Below are positions 57,218 through 64,000 of a stretch of DNA of 64,000 nt, one piece after another (the first letter of the stretch is position 1; each line of letters opens with the position of its first letter). Origin of the DNA: a beta proteobacterium CB (GTDB taxonomy: Bacteria; Pseudomonadota; Gammaproteobacteria; Burkholderiales; Burkholderiaceae); NCBI GenBank assembly GCA_000342265.1, contig CP004348.1, positions 1,736,001 through 1,800,000 on the forward strand. The letters run 5' to 3'. Made by a program: the position numbers and the translations under genes. Under the pieces are notes generated by a model, which made no database searches, was not told the origin of the DNA, and saw only the letters and a list, made by a program, of their open reading frames with translations.

Positions 57218-57235
57218 TTTGTTGTATCTAACAAA
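57218..57235. promoter_or_regulatory. Inverted repeat upstream of the GGT-like gene, GntR-style
   Basis: A perfect dyad TTTGTT-GTATCT-AACAAA lies 17 bp before the ATG of the GGT-like gene. A second ACAACAA word lies at 57175-57181. The words resemble the operator at 9458-9477 beside the GntR gene. It could bind that regulator or a relative. The location suggests repression of the GGT-like gene. Confidence 0.45.
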
Positions 57236-57251
57236 ACTAAAATAGGGGCAA

Positions 57252-58856
57252 ATGACTATGCAACAAAAATGGGGCATTCGAGGGATGGCGGTAGCGCCAC
57301 ACTCACTAGCATCTGAATCTGCTTTGGCAGTTCTGCGCGAAGGCGGCAATGCACTTGAGGCAATGATCGCTGCTGCCGCAACGATCGCAGTTGTGTACCC
57401 CCATATGAACTCCATTGGCGGAGACTCTTTCTGGGTAGTCCACTCCCCTGGTAAAGCCATGGGCGGAATTGATGCCTGCGGCGCAGCTGCTGGCCTAGCA
57501 ACTAAACAATGGTATGCCGAGCGCGGAATCACCAAGGCTATTCCCTTCAGGGGAGCTATTGCAGCCAATACTGTTGCAGGCACTATTTCTGGCTGGGGTG
57601 CTGCGCAAAAGCTTTCAAAACAAGGCTTGGGTGGAAAGCTTCCACTCTCTCGCTTATTGGCAGATGCCATTCACTATGCTGAAGCTGGAGTCCCGGTAAC
57701 TTTTAGCCAATCCAGCTTGACTGAAAAAAAGAGACTGGAGTTAAGTCCTATTCCTGGCTTTGCCGAAACCTTCTTGGTGAATGGCAAAGCGCCCGAAGTG
57801 GGCAGCATCTTTAAGCAAGAACGTCTTGCAAAAACCTTGCGCCAAATTTCTCGCAAAGGCACAGAAGATTACTACCGTGGTGATTTAGCTGAGTTACTTG
57901 CTAAGGAACTCACGGATATCGGCAGCCCTCTCCGACTATCTGACCTTCATCGCCATCAAGCCAAGCTCATTGATCCACTTGAGCTCAAGCACAGCATGGG
58001 CAATGTCTATAACATGACCCCCCCAACTCAAGGCGTTGTATCTTTGATGATCATCGGTATCTTGGATCAACTCAATCTCAAGAGATTCAAAGTCGATAGC
58101 GCGGAATATGTTCATCACTGTGTTGAAGCTACTAAACAAGCATTCAAAGTGCGCGATCAATTTGTTACCGATCCAGCGTACATGACAAAAAATGCGCAGT
58201 CTTTCTTGGCGCCCGCTTTTTTAAAGAAGTTGGCAAAAAATATTGATCCCGAAAAAGCATTGCCTTGGGGTCAAGGTAAAGGGCCTGCAGATACGATTTG
58301 GATGGGCGTGATTGATGGAGATGGAAACTGCGTCTCCTTTATTCAAAGTATTTATCACGAGTTTGGTGCTGGCATCGTGTTACCCAAATCTGGCGTGAAC
58401 TGGCAAAACCGTGGATGTAGCTTCTCACTAGATCCAAAAACACTCAATCATCTTGAGCCCTATCGCAAACCATTCCATACCTTGAACCCAGCGATGGCTT
58501 TGTTTAAGGATGGTCGATCGATGGTCTACGGGACGATGGGCGGCGATGGCCAACCCCAAACACAGTGCGCGGTCTTTACTCGGACAGCAACCTACGGCCT
58601 AGATCCACAAGATGCGATTAGCCGCCCTCGTTGGTTGCTTGGTAGAACTTGGGGTCAAACCAGCGATAGCCTGAAATTAGAGTCACGCTTTAGTCCGTGG
58701 GTTGCTAAAGAACTCCACGCCCTAGGACACGAAATTGAAATGCTCGATGCCTTTGATGAAACCGTTGGTCACGCAGGCTGCATTATTCGCGATCCCTCCG
58801 GTACCTTGCATGGCGGCTGGGATCCCCGCAGTGATGGCGCTGTTAGCGCGTTTTAG
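57252..58856 (+). CDS. ggt: Gamma-glutamyltransferase-family protein (Ntn hydrolase)
   Basis: A 534-residue GGT-family proenzyme without a clear signal peptide, so probably cytoplasmic. It has MAVAPHSLASESALAVLREGGNALEAMIAAAATIAVVYPHMNSIGGDSFWVVH at the N-terminus. The processing-site region is KGPADTIWMGVIDGDGNCVSFIQSIYHEFGAGIVLP, where Thr after Asp would be the catalytic nucleophile. It ends with the GDGQPQTQ / GHEIEMLDAFDETVGHAGCI part. Cytoplasmic members often act on other amides and not on glutathione, so the substrate is open. Its 3' end overlaps the next convergent gene by 14 bp. Confidence 0.85.
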   Translation: MTMQQKWGIRGMAVAPHSLASESALAVLREGGNALEAMIAAAATIAVVYPHMNSIGGDSFWVVHSPGKAMGGIDACGAAAGLATKQWYAERGITKAIPFRGAIAANTVAGTISGWGAAQKLSKQGLGGKLPLSRLLADAIHYAEAGVPVTFSQSSLTEKKRLELSPIPGFAETFLVNGKAPEVGSIFKQERLAKTLRQISRKGTEDYYRGDLAELLAKELTDIGSPLRLSDLHRHQAKLIDPLELKHSMGNVYNMTPPTQGVVSLMIIGILDQLNLKRFKVDSAEYVHHCVEATKQAFKVRDQFVTDPAYMTKNAQSFLAPAFLKKLAKNIDPEKALPWGQGKGPADTIWMGVIDGDGNCVSFIQSIYHEFGAGIVLPKSGVNWQNRGCSFSLDPKTLNHLEPYRKPFHTLNPAMALFKDGRSMVYGTMGGDGQPQTQCAVFTRTATYGLDPQDAISRPRWLLGRTWGQTSDSLKLESRFSPWVAKELHALGHEIEMLDAFDETVGHAGCIIRDPSGTLHGGWDPRSDGAVSAF

Positions 58857-59472
58857 TAATAAACAATTTGGGTACGCGCAGATCCCAGTAAATGGCAGCT
58901 GCGCGTAATCCAAAAATAGCGAGCATACAAATCACAGATCCCTCGAGCGTGAACTCAGGCAAGAAATTCAGAATCAGGATGTAGATGCAGCAGCCCAAGG
59001 TCACAGGGATTGCATACAACTCATGTGACATCAATAAAGTCTTTCTACCTGCCAAGATGTCACGCAGTAATCCGCCACCAATCGCAGTAACAACACCCAG
59101 AATCACTGGTGCAACTGGCAATCCAAAGCCCAAGTTCCAAGCCTTATCAGCCCCCTGGATACCAAACAAGGCAGCGCCAAGGCCGTCGATATAAAGCATC
59201 CAGCGATAAATTTGAGGTTGTGTAAAAAAAGATTCAGCCACAAAAGTAACTATGCATGCACCCAATGCCACCCAAATATAAATTTGAGCAATCGACCAAA
59301 AAGCGGGCACTTCTAAAATAATGTCTCTCAGCGTTCCGCCGCCAATCGCGGTAATTACACCCAATACCAGAACACCAAAAAGATCTACGCCTCGATCGGC
59401 AATAGCCAGCACCCCAGTCACCGCGAAAGCAATCGTAGCAATGATGCCAATCCAAAAATTGATTTGATCCAT
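58843..59472 (-). CDS. Trimeric intracellular cation channel-type membrane protein (UPF0126/YicG)
   Basis: A 209-residue, seven-helix protein with two tandem glycine-rich motifs, GVITAIGGGTLRDIILEVP and GVVTAIGGGLLRDILAGRKTLLMSHELYA. This duplicated GGG-LRD pattern defines the bacterial TRIC (UPF0126) family, thought to be potassium-permeable channels. It is convergent with the GGT-like gene and divergent from maiA at 59553. Confidence 0.88.
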   Translation of the reverse strand: MDQINFWIGIIATIAFAVTGVLAIADRGVDLFGVLVLGVITAIGGGTLRDIILEVPAFWSIAQIYIWVALGACIVTFVAESFFTQPQIYRWMLYIDGLGAALFGIQGADKAWNLGFGLPVAPVILGVVTAIGGGLLRDILAGRKTLLMSHELYAIPVTLGCCIYILILNFLPEFTLEGSVICMLAIFGLRAAAIYWDLRVPKLFITKTR

Positions 59473-59552
59473 AGCATCTAGTCTAAATCACTGGAGCAAG
59501 CCAACCAATCAAGTCCTCAATATACTGAGGGAATGCCATCAAGGGACCTTTT

Positions 59553-60233
59553 ATGAAAACTCAGCTTTATAGCTTTTGGCGCAGCTCAGCAGCCTTTCGG
59601 GTACGGATTGCCCTGAACTTAAAAGGTATGGCTTATGAAGTAATTCCAGTGCATCTCCTTAAAGATGGTGGCGGACAACGCACCCCCGAGTATGCAAGCA
59701 AAAATCCCAATCGTTTGGTGCCGCTGTATACCGATGGCACACACGCTATTCACCAATCTCTTGCGATCATCGAATACCTTGATGAGATTCAAGCAAATCC
59801 GCCGCTTCTGCCCTTGTCTGCAATTGATCGAGGCTGGGTTCGCGCAGTCGCAATGGACGTAGCAATTGAAATTCACCCGCTGAATAATTTGAGAGTGTTG
59901 CGCTATCTCATGAAAACCTTGGGTGTTAGTCCAGAGGCAAAAGATGTCTGGAGTCAGCACTGGATGACTGTAGGTTTAGAGAGCCTAGAAAAGCAATTGA
60001 GTACAGATGCAAGAGTAGGTCGCTTTGCTTATGGCGATCAACCCGGCTTGATTGACATTTGCTTGGTGCCACAAATCTTTAACGCGCTTAGTGTAAAGAT
60101 GGATATGAAGGCCTATCCAACATTGATGGGGATATTTCATCAATGCATGGCGCTACCAGCATTTATTGAAGCCTCTTGGGAAAATCAAATTGATGCCGAG
60201 GGATCAAACCCCTTTGCTCCACCACAGGAATAA
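59553..60233 (+). CDS. maiA: Maleylacetoacetate isomerase-like glutathione transferase
   Basis: A 226-residue zeta-class GST with QLYSFWRSSAAFRVRIALNLKGMAYEVIPVHLLKDGG, NPNRLVPLYTDGTHAIHQSLAIIEYLDE and a C-terminal domain with GDQPGLIDICLVPQI. The SS-x3-RVRIAL motif is the zeta active site. It is a distant paralogue of the gene at 12666. It probably isomerises a maleyl- or cis-diacid product, but no homogentisate or gentisate genes are here. Its end overlaps the convergent AEC transporter by 30 bp. Confidence 0.88.
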   Translation: MKTQLYSFWRSSAAFRVRIALNLKGMAYEVIPVHLLKDGGGQRTPEYASKNPNRLVPLYTDGTHAIHQSLAIIEYLDEIQANPPLLPLSAIDRGWVRAVAMDVAIEIHPLNNLRVLRYLMKTLGVSPEAKDVWSQHWMTVGLESLEKQLSTDARVGRFAYGDQPGLIDICLVPQIFNALSVKMDMKAYPTLMGIFHQCMALPAFIEASWENQIDAEGSNPFAPPQE

Positions 60234-61133
60234 AGATAGCGTCAGTAAAGACCCCACCGTGGTTAAGAGTACGACCCGAGAAATGACTTTACCGTCAGCG
60301 TTGTAATACTGCGCCAACATAAATGGGCCTGTACCAGTGGGAAGCGCCGCCAGAATCACAACGGCATTCACCCATAAGGCAGGTAAATCTAAAATTGGTC
60401 CGGCGATTAACCAACCAACTAGAGGCTGAATAATGAGTTTTGCAAAACCAATGCTCCACGCCTGTTGAGGCGCTGACTTTTCTTGCTGCATTAAAAATAG
60501 GCCGATAGAAACTAGCGCACAAGGTGTTGCGGCTGCGGCTAAGAAAGAAATCACTTGCGCCAACGGGTCATACAAAATCAAGTCAGTAGATGACCACACC
60601 AAACCGGCAACTGGTGTAATTAATAATGGATTAGTGCACAGAGACTTCAATACACTCCAAACAATTTCATGGGATTTTTTATGAGACTGTATGCCGACCT
60701 CAATGAGCACGGTTGCTACAGCAAACATCACAAAGACGATAAAGGTAGCAATGATTGCTGGCGCCAAACCATCTTGGCCAAGCGCTAAAACGCAGAGCGG
60801 AATGCCCATGTATCCTGTGTTGGAGTATGACGCACTCAAGCCTGAAAAACTTGCGGCCACTACATCTCGGTTACGAACCCAGCTGACTACCAACACCGAA
60901 AGAAATACTAGCAGGCAACTCAGAAAGAAAGCGGTAATAAAACCAGGCTGCCAAAGTGTTTGCCAGCTACTGCTTGATGCGAAATTAAATAATTGTGCAG
61001 GTAAGGCAAGCCAAACGACAAAACGATTTAATTCAATGGATGCGCTTTCACCTAACTTGCCAGTTCTGCCGCAAATGTAGCCAATCAGAATTAGTGCAAA
61101 TACTGGGAAGACAACATTGAAAACGTAGAACAA
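60204..61133 (-). CDS. AEC-family (auxin efflux carrier/malonate-type) transporter
   Basis: A 309-residue membrane protein of about ten helices in two five-helix halves: VVFPVFALILIGYICGRTGKL at the start, SASYSNTGYMGIPLCVLALG in the middle and ALPTGTGPFMLAQYY near the end. Bacterial AEC proteins move malate, malonate or other organic anions. Its last 10 codons lie opposite the maiA end. Confidence 0.88.
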   Translation of the reverse strand: MFYVFNVVFPVFALILIGYICGRTGKLGESASIELNRFVVWLALPAQLFNFASSSSWQTLWQPGFITAFFLSCLLVFLSVLVVSWVRNRDVVAASFSGLSASYSNTGYMGIPLCVLALGQDGLAPAIIATFIVFVMFAVATVLIEVGIQSHKKSHEIVWSVLKSLCTNPLLITPVAGLVWSSTDLILYDPLAQVISFLAAAATPCALVSIGLFLMQQEKSAPQQAWSIGFAKLIIQPLVGWLIAGPILDLPALWVNAVVILAALPTGTGPFMLAQYYNADGKVISRVVLLTTVGSLLTLSLFLWWSKGV

Positions 61134-61153
61134 TTTAAATGTGCTTTTTTAGA

Positions 61154-61678
61154 TCAAGCAATTTTCTTCAGAGTCTTCTGGTATCGCTGCGCATTTTTGA
61201 CATAACGACCAGCAATATCTTCAATACCCGCAATCTGTTCTGGTGTGAGCGTCTTCACCGCCTTAGCTGGCGAACCCAAAATCATCGAGCCATCAGGAAA
61301 TTCTTTTCCTTCTGTAACTAATGCGCCAGCACCCACTAAACAGTTTTTTCCGATTTTGGCGCCATTCAAAATGACTGCGCCAATACCAATCAAACTACCA
61401 TCGCCAATGTGACAGCCATGAAGCATCACTTGATGACCAACAGTTACTTGCTTACCGATGATGAGGGGGTAGCCAGGGTCAGTATGCAAGATAGAAGCAT
61501 CTTGCACATTACTGCGCTCGCCAATTTGAATGAGATCGTTATCACCACGGATAACCACCTTGGGCCACACACTCGCGCTTGGATGAAGCTCAACCCGACC
61601 AATCACTTCTGCGCTCTCGGCAACCCAAGCTCCCTCAGCTAAGTGGGGAGCATTTCCATCTAGTTCAAATATAGCCAT
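61154..61678 (-). CDS. Gamma-class carbonic anhydrase-like hexapeptide protein
   Basis: A 174-residue left-handed beta-helix protein with repeating hexapeptide turns ([84 protein letters not shown]). The His residues in [13 protein letters not shown] match the zinc site of gamma carbonic anhydrases. A trimeric cytoplasmic enzyme is expected. Many such proteins are only weakly active, so the activity is not certain. Confidence 0.9.
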   Translation of the reverse strand: MAIFELDGNAPHLAEGAWVAESAEVIGRVELHPSASVWPKVVIRGDNDLIQIGERSNVQDASILHTDPGYPLIIGKQVTVGHQVMLHGCHIGDGSLIGIGAVILNGAKIGKNCLVGAGALVTEGKEFPDGSMILGSPAKAVKTLTPEQIAGIEDIAGRYVKNAQRYQKTLKKIA

Positions 61679-61713
61679 GACTCATTATAAGTAATGGCTA
61701 TATTTAAGAAAGC

Positions 61714-62916
61714 CTACCAGTTAGGCTCACGATCAGGGGTGGAAGAAATACGGTGAATACTCAAGTCTGCTCCGTCATACTCTTCCTCATGGGACATCCG
61801 GATGCCAAAAACAGCTTTGAGCAACCCATAGACCACAAAGCCGCTAATCAAGGCAATCGCGACCCCTAAAGCGCTACCAATGAGTTGACCCAGGAATGTC
61901 ACGCCGCCAATACCGCCTAGCGCTTTAGACCCAAATATGCCAGCAGCTAATCCCCCCCACAAACCGCAAAGACCGTGTAGCGGCCAAACGCCCAAAACAT
62001 CGTCAATCTTCCAGCGGTTTTGCACCAAGGTAAACATATATACAAAAAGAGCGCCGGCGATTAAGCCAACAACCAATGCGCCCATGGGGTGCATCAAGTC
62101 TGAGCCAGCACAAACTGCCACCAAGCCAGCTAAAGGGCCGTTATAAGTAAAGCCCGGATCGTTGCGCCCGATAATCCACGCAGCTAAAGTGCCGCCAACC
62201 ATCGCCATCAACGAGTTCATAGCAACTAAGCCGCTGACCTTATCAATCGTTTGCGCACTCATGACGTTAAATCCAAACCAACCTACCGCCAAAATCCAAG
62301 CACCCAAAGCCAAAAACGGAATACTTGAAGGAGGATGTGCTGCAACGTTGCCATCTTTGGTGTAACGACCACGACGCGCGCCTAGAAGAATGACTGCTGG
62401 TAGCGCAATCCAACCACCCACCGCATGCACAACAATTGAACCGGCAAAGTCATGGAACTCTTCGCCAGTGAGCGACTTGATCCACGCCTGGATACCGTAA
62501 TGCTGATTCCAGGCAATGCCTTCAAAGAAAGGGTAAACAAAGCCAACCAAAATAAAGGTGGCAATCAATTGAGGATTAAACTTCGCACGTTCAGCAATAC
62601 CGCCAGAAATAATGGCAGGAATAGCAGCAGCAAAGGTCAGTAAGAAAAAGAATTTGACTAATTCATAGCCATTTTTCTCGGCCAATAGTTCGGCACCAGA
62701 GAAAAAGTTAACGCCGTAGGCGATGCTGTAGCCAATAAAGAAATAGGCAATAGTTGACACTGCAAAGTCGACCAAGATTTTGACTAAGGCATTCACTTGG
62801 TTCTTTTTTCGAACCGTACCAAGCTCAAGAAATGCAAATCCCGCATGCATCGCCAAAACCATGATGGCACCGAGCAAGATAAACAAGACATCACTGCCTG
62901 ATTTCAAAGTTTCCAC
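61714..62916 (-). CDS. amt: Ammonium transporter
   Basis: A 400-residue Amt with eleven helices: LGAIMVLAMHAGFAFLELGTVRKKN, AFFLLTFAAAIPAIISGGIAERAKF, DFAGSIVVHAVGGWIALPAVILLG (with the pore histidine) and PLHGLCGLWGGLAAGIFG (the second pore histidine). The N-terminal segment lacks a cleaved signal peptide. It conducts ammonium into the cell. No glnK gene is adjacent, which is unusual, since amt usually follows glnK. A palindrome with NtrC-site spacing lies 64-80 bp upstream. Confidence 0.93.
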   Translation of the reverse strand: METLKSGSDVLFILLGAIMVLAMHAGFAFLELGTVRKKNQVNALVKILVDFAVSTIAYFFIGYSIAYGVNFFSGAELLAEKNGYELVKFFFLLTFAAAIPAIISGGIAERAKFNPQLIATFILVGFVYPFFEGIAWNQHYGIQAWIKSLTGEEFHDFAGSIVVHAVGGWIALPAVILLGARRGRYTKDGNVAAHPPSSIPFLALGAWILAVGWFGFNVMSAQTIDKVSGLVAMNSLMAMVGGTLAAWIIGRNDPGFTYNGPLAGLVAVCAGSDLMHPMGALVVGLIAGALFVYMFTLVQNRWKIDDVLGVWPLHGLCGLWGGLAAGIFGSKALGGIGGVTFLGQLIGSALGVAIALISGFVVYGLLKAVFGIRMSHEEEYDGADLSIHRISSTPDREPNW

Positions 62917-62979
62917 TGAATAACTCCCTCTATTTTTTGCATCATTATGGGGAATTTAGAGGTGACTCCTTAGCAATAA

Positions 62980-62996
62980 TGCACTCATTTAGTGCA
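62980..62996. promoter_or_regulatory. NtrC-like palindrome upstream of amt
   Basis: TGCACT-CATTT-AGTGCA is a perfect 17-bp dyad with the GCAC-N7-GTGC form of NtrC sites, 64-80 bp upstream of the amt ATG. Nitrogen control of amt by NtrC is well known. No convincing sigma-54 GG-N10-GC element was seen between it and amt, so the promoter type is open. It also lies about 58 bp before the divergent gene at 63054. Confidence 0.5.
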
Positions 62997-63053
62997 ATTT
63001 AATGCCCTCAATATGGTTTATTATGAAATTTACATACACCGAAGGGAGAACCC

Positions 63054-63416
63054 ATGAAAAAAGTTTTAGTTCTATTGGCCGCTTTAGGCGCACTTTCCGG
63101 CTTAGCCCAGGCTCAAGAAAAAGTTCAGGTACTTAGCACTCAAGAGCTCGTCAATGTCTGCAAATTACCTGCAAGCCCAGAGTCCCGCAGCTTTTGTGTA
63201 GGCTATACAACCGCTATTTACGACACTTATTTAGCCACTCGTCATCCACAACGCGCTAAGCCATATATTTGCGTAAAGCAACCAGCACCGTCACGTGATG
63301 AAGTGATTGGTGAGTTTGTAAAATTTGGTCAAACTAACCAGCAGGTTTCCGATAAACCAGCGGCAGGTGTTTTCTTGGGCTTCTTGGCAGCACGCTTTCC
63401 TTGCGCCAGAAAATAA
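63054..63416 (+). CDS. Rap1a/Tai-like secreted protein
   Basis: A 120-residue protein with a signal peptide (MKKVLVLLAALGALSGLAQAQ, about residue 20). The mature part has STQELVNVCKLPASPESRSFCVGYTTAIYDTYLA and YICVKQPAPSRDEVIGEFVKFGQ with FLAARFPCARK. Four cysteines could form two disulfides. This matches the Rap1a/Tai immunity-protein domain, although most such chromosomal copies have no adjacent toxin, and none is seen here. The role is unknown. Confidence 0.75.
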   Translation: MKKVLVLLAALGALSGLAQAQEKVQVLSTQELVNVCKLPASPESRSFCVGYTTAIYDTYLATRHPQRAKPYICVKQPAPSRDEVIGEFVKFGQTNQQVSDKPAAGVFLGFLAARFPCARK

Positions 63417-63464
63417 TCCAAGACATTTAGCCAATTCAATTTATAGACATAAGGAACAGTTGAT

Positions 63465-63752
63465 ATGAAAAAAATTATCGCTATTACCGCCGCAACTCTC
63501 GCAATCGCAGGTTGTTCAAACATGAGCAACACGGAACAACGTACTTTATCGGGCGCTAGTATTGGTGCTGCAGCTGGTGCGGTTGGCACTGCTATTTTCC
63601 ACGGCAACCCAATTTGGGGTGCAGTCGGTGGTGCAGCAGTTGGTGCAGCTTCTGGTTACGTATACGATGCCTACAAAAAAGAGCAGGCCTCTGAGTACAA
63701 CTCTGGCTACAACGCAGGAAAAAATAATCAGCCTGCCAAAGCCCCTCAGTAA
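63465..63752 (+). CDS. Glycine-zipper lipoprotein
   Basis: A 95-residue lipoprotein with lipobox LAIAGC (Cys17), then a glycine-zipper membrane segment GASIGAAAGAVGTAIFHGNPIWGAVGGAAVGAASGYVYDAYKK. Such proteins sit in the outer-membrane inner leaflet (YMGG/Slp-like group). It lies 48 bp after the Rap1a-like gene and is followed by a strong terminator. Confidence 0.85.
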   Translation: MKKIIAITAATLAIAGCSNMSNTEQRTLSGASIGAAAGAVGTAIFHGNPIWGAVGGAAVGAASGYVYDAYKKEQASEYNSGYNAGKNNQPAKAPQ

Positions 63753-63770
63753 AACTTAGTTGCAAAAACA

Positions 63771-63805
63771 AAAAACCCGACCTGCGTCATGCAAGTCGGG
63801 TTTTT
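63771..63805. terminator. Bidirectional terminator between the lipoprotein gene and htpG
   Basis: Fifteen-base stem with one mismatch (AAAAACCCGACCTGC with GCAAGTCGGGTTTTT), 5-base loop, and T-runs on both strands. It lies between convergent genes and can end both. Confidence 0.9.
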
Positions 63806-63823
63806 CTTTAAGAGCTCAGCAAG

Positions 63824-64000
63824 TTAAGAAAGTAAGAGCTGATTAATGCGCTTTACATAAGCGGCAGGATCATTCAACTGACCACCCTCAGCCAAGAGAG
63901 CTTGATCAAACAAGACTTGAGTCCATTCATCAAAATGTTGGTCGTTTGATTTCAGCTTAAGCAGCAAAGGATGCTCTGGATTAATCTCCAGAATAGGTTT
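63824..64000 (-). CDS. htpG: Chaperone protein HtpG (Hsp90), C-terminal fragment at window edge
   Basis: The reverse strand from 64000 is open for 58 codons to a TAA at 63824-63826. It reads [18 protein letters not shown]...[36 protein letters not shown], the characteristic C-terminus of HtpG. The rest of the gene lies outside the window. HtpG is a cytoplasmic heat-shock ATPase. Confidence 0.95.
   Translation of the reverse strand, partial: KPILEINPEHPLLLKLKSNDQHFDEWTQVLFDQALLAEGGQLNDPAAYVKRINQLLLS

Noticed and set aside
62917-62980. Sigma-54 promoter upstream of amt
   Set aside because: I looked for GG-N10-GC of the TGGCAC-N5-TTGC form between the palindrome and the ATG and found no acceptable match.
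63054-63752. Toxin-immunity pair with the Rap1a-like protein
   Set aside because: The neighbour is a glycine-zipper lipoprotein without effector features, and no type VI secretion gene is in the window.

Overview
The window looks like a chromosomal segment of a small-genome, moderately low-GC betaproteobacterium of the Burkholderiaceae, most like Polynucleobacter. This is inferred from protein style and gene content: a CIRCE-controlled groESL operon, HAAT and TRAP uptake systems, zeta-class GST isomerases, recA-recX, sucCD, and very tight gene packing with overlapping 3' ends. No database search was possible, so the genus is an inference. The window starts inside groEL and ends inside htpG, so a chaperone gene lies at each edge.

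Layout. 1-1500: groEL (partial) and groES with an HrcA/CIRCE operator over a heat-shock-like promoter. 1.5-4 kb: two small hypotheticals, then the frmRA formaldehyde module, whose operator fills the promoter spacer exactly. 4.1-16.1 kb: a catabolic island made of a five-gene branched-chain-type ABC transporter plus hydrolase, divergent from a GntR regulator, an aldehyde dehydrogenase, a Ser-less alpha/beta hydrolase, a GST-type isomerase, a CoA-acylating semialdehyde dehydrogenase and a class V aminotransferase. 16.3-20.2 kb: a Bvg-like signalling operon of a degenerate EAL protein, a NarL-type regulator and a hybrid kinase. 20.2-34.6 kb: housekeeping genes (PBP4-type carboxypeptidase, tsaC, purKEC, fba, pyk, pgk, ilvE, zinc-finger protein, waaF, two small genes, an M48 protease).

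34.9-40.0 kb: a 4,976-bp integrative element in the 3' end of moaC. It is bounded by 139-bp perfect direct repeats of the moaC end. It carries a tyrosine integrase, a 439-aa protein with motifs of an A-family polymerase palm, and an autotransporter. A native-looking moaC terminator is stranded beyond the right repeat. This is the most novel part of the window.

40.1-46.2 kb: type IV pilin, TerC protein, sucCD, recX-recA (with a clear LexA box), a DUF2878-like membrane protein and tRNA-Met. 46.4-51.0 kb: a cyclic-di-GMP block (HD-GYP protein, PAS-GGDEF protein, periplasmic binding protein), bounded by tRNA-Met on one side and a decayed tRNA-Met copy on the other. 51-64 kb: small secreted protein, MOSC protein, MHS-type transporter, TRAP transporter divergent from a gamma-glutamyltransferase-like gene, TRIC-type channel, second maiA-like gene, AEC transporter, gamma carbonic anhydrase, amt, two small envelope genes and the htpG end.
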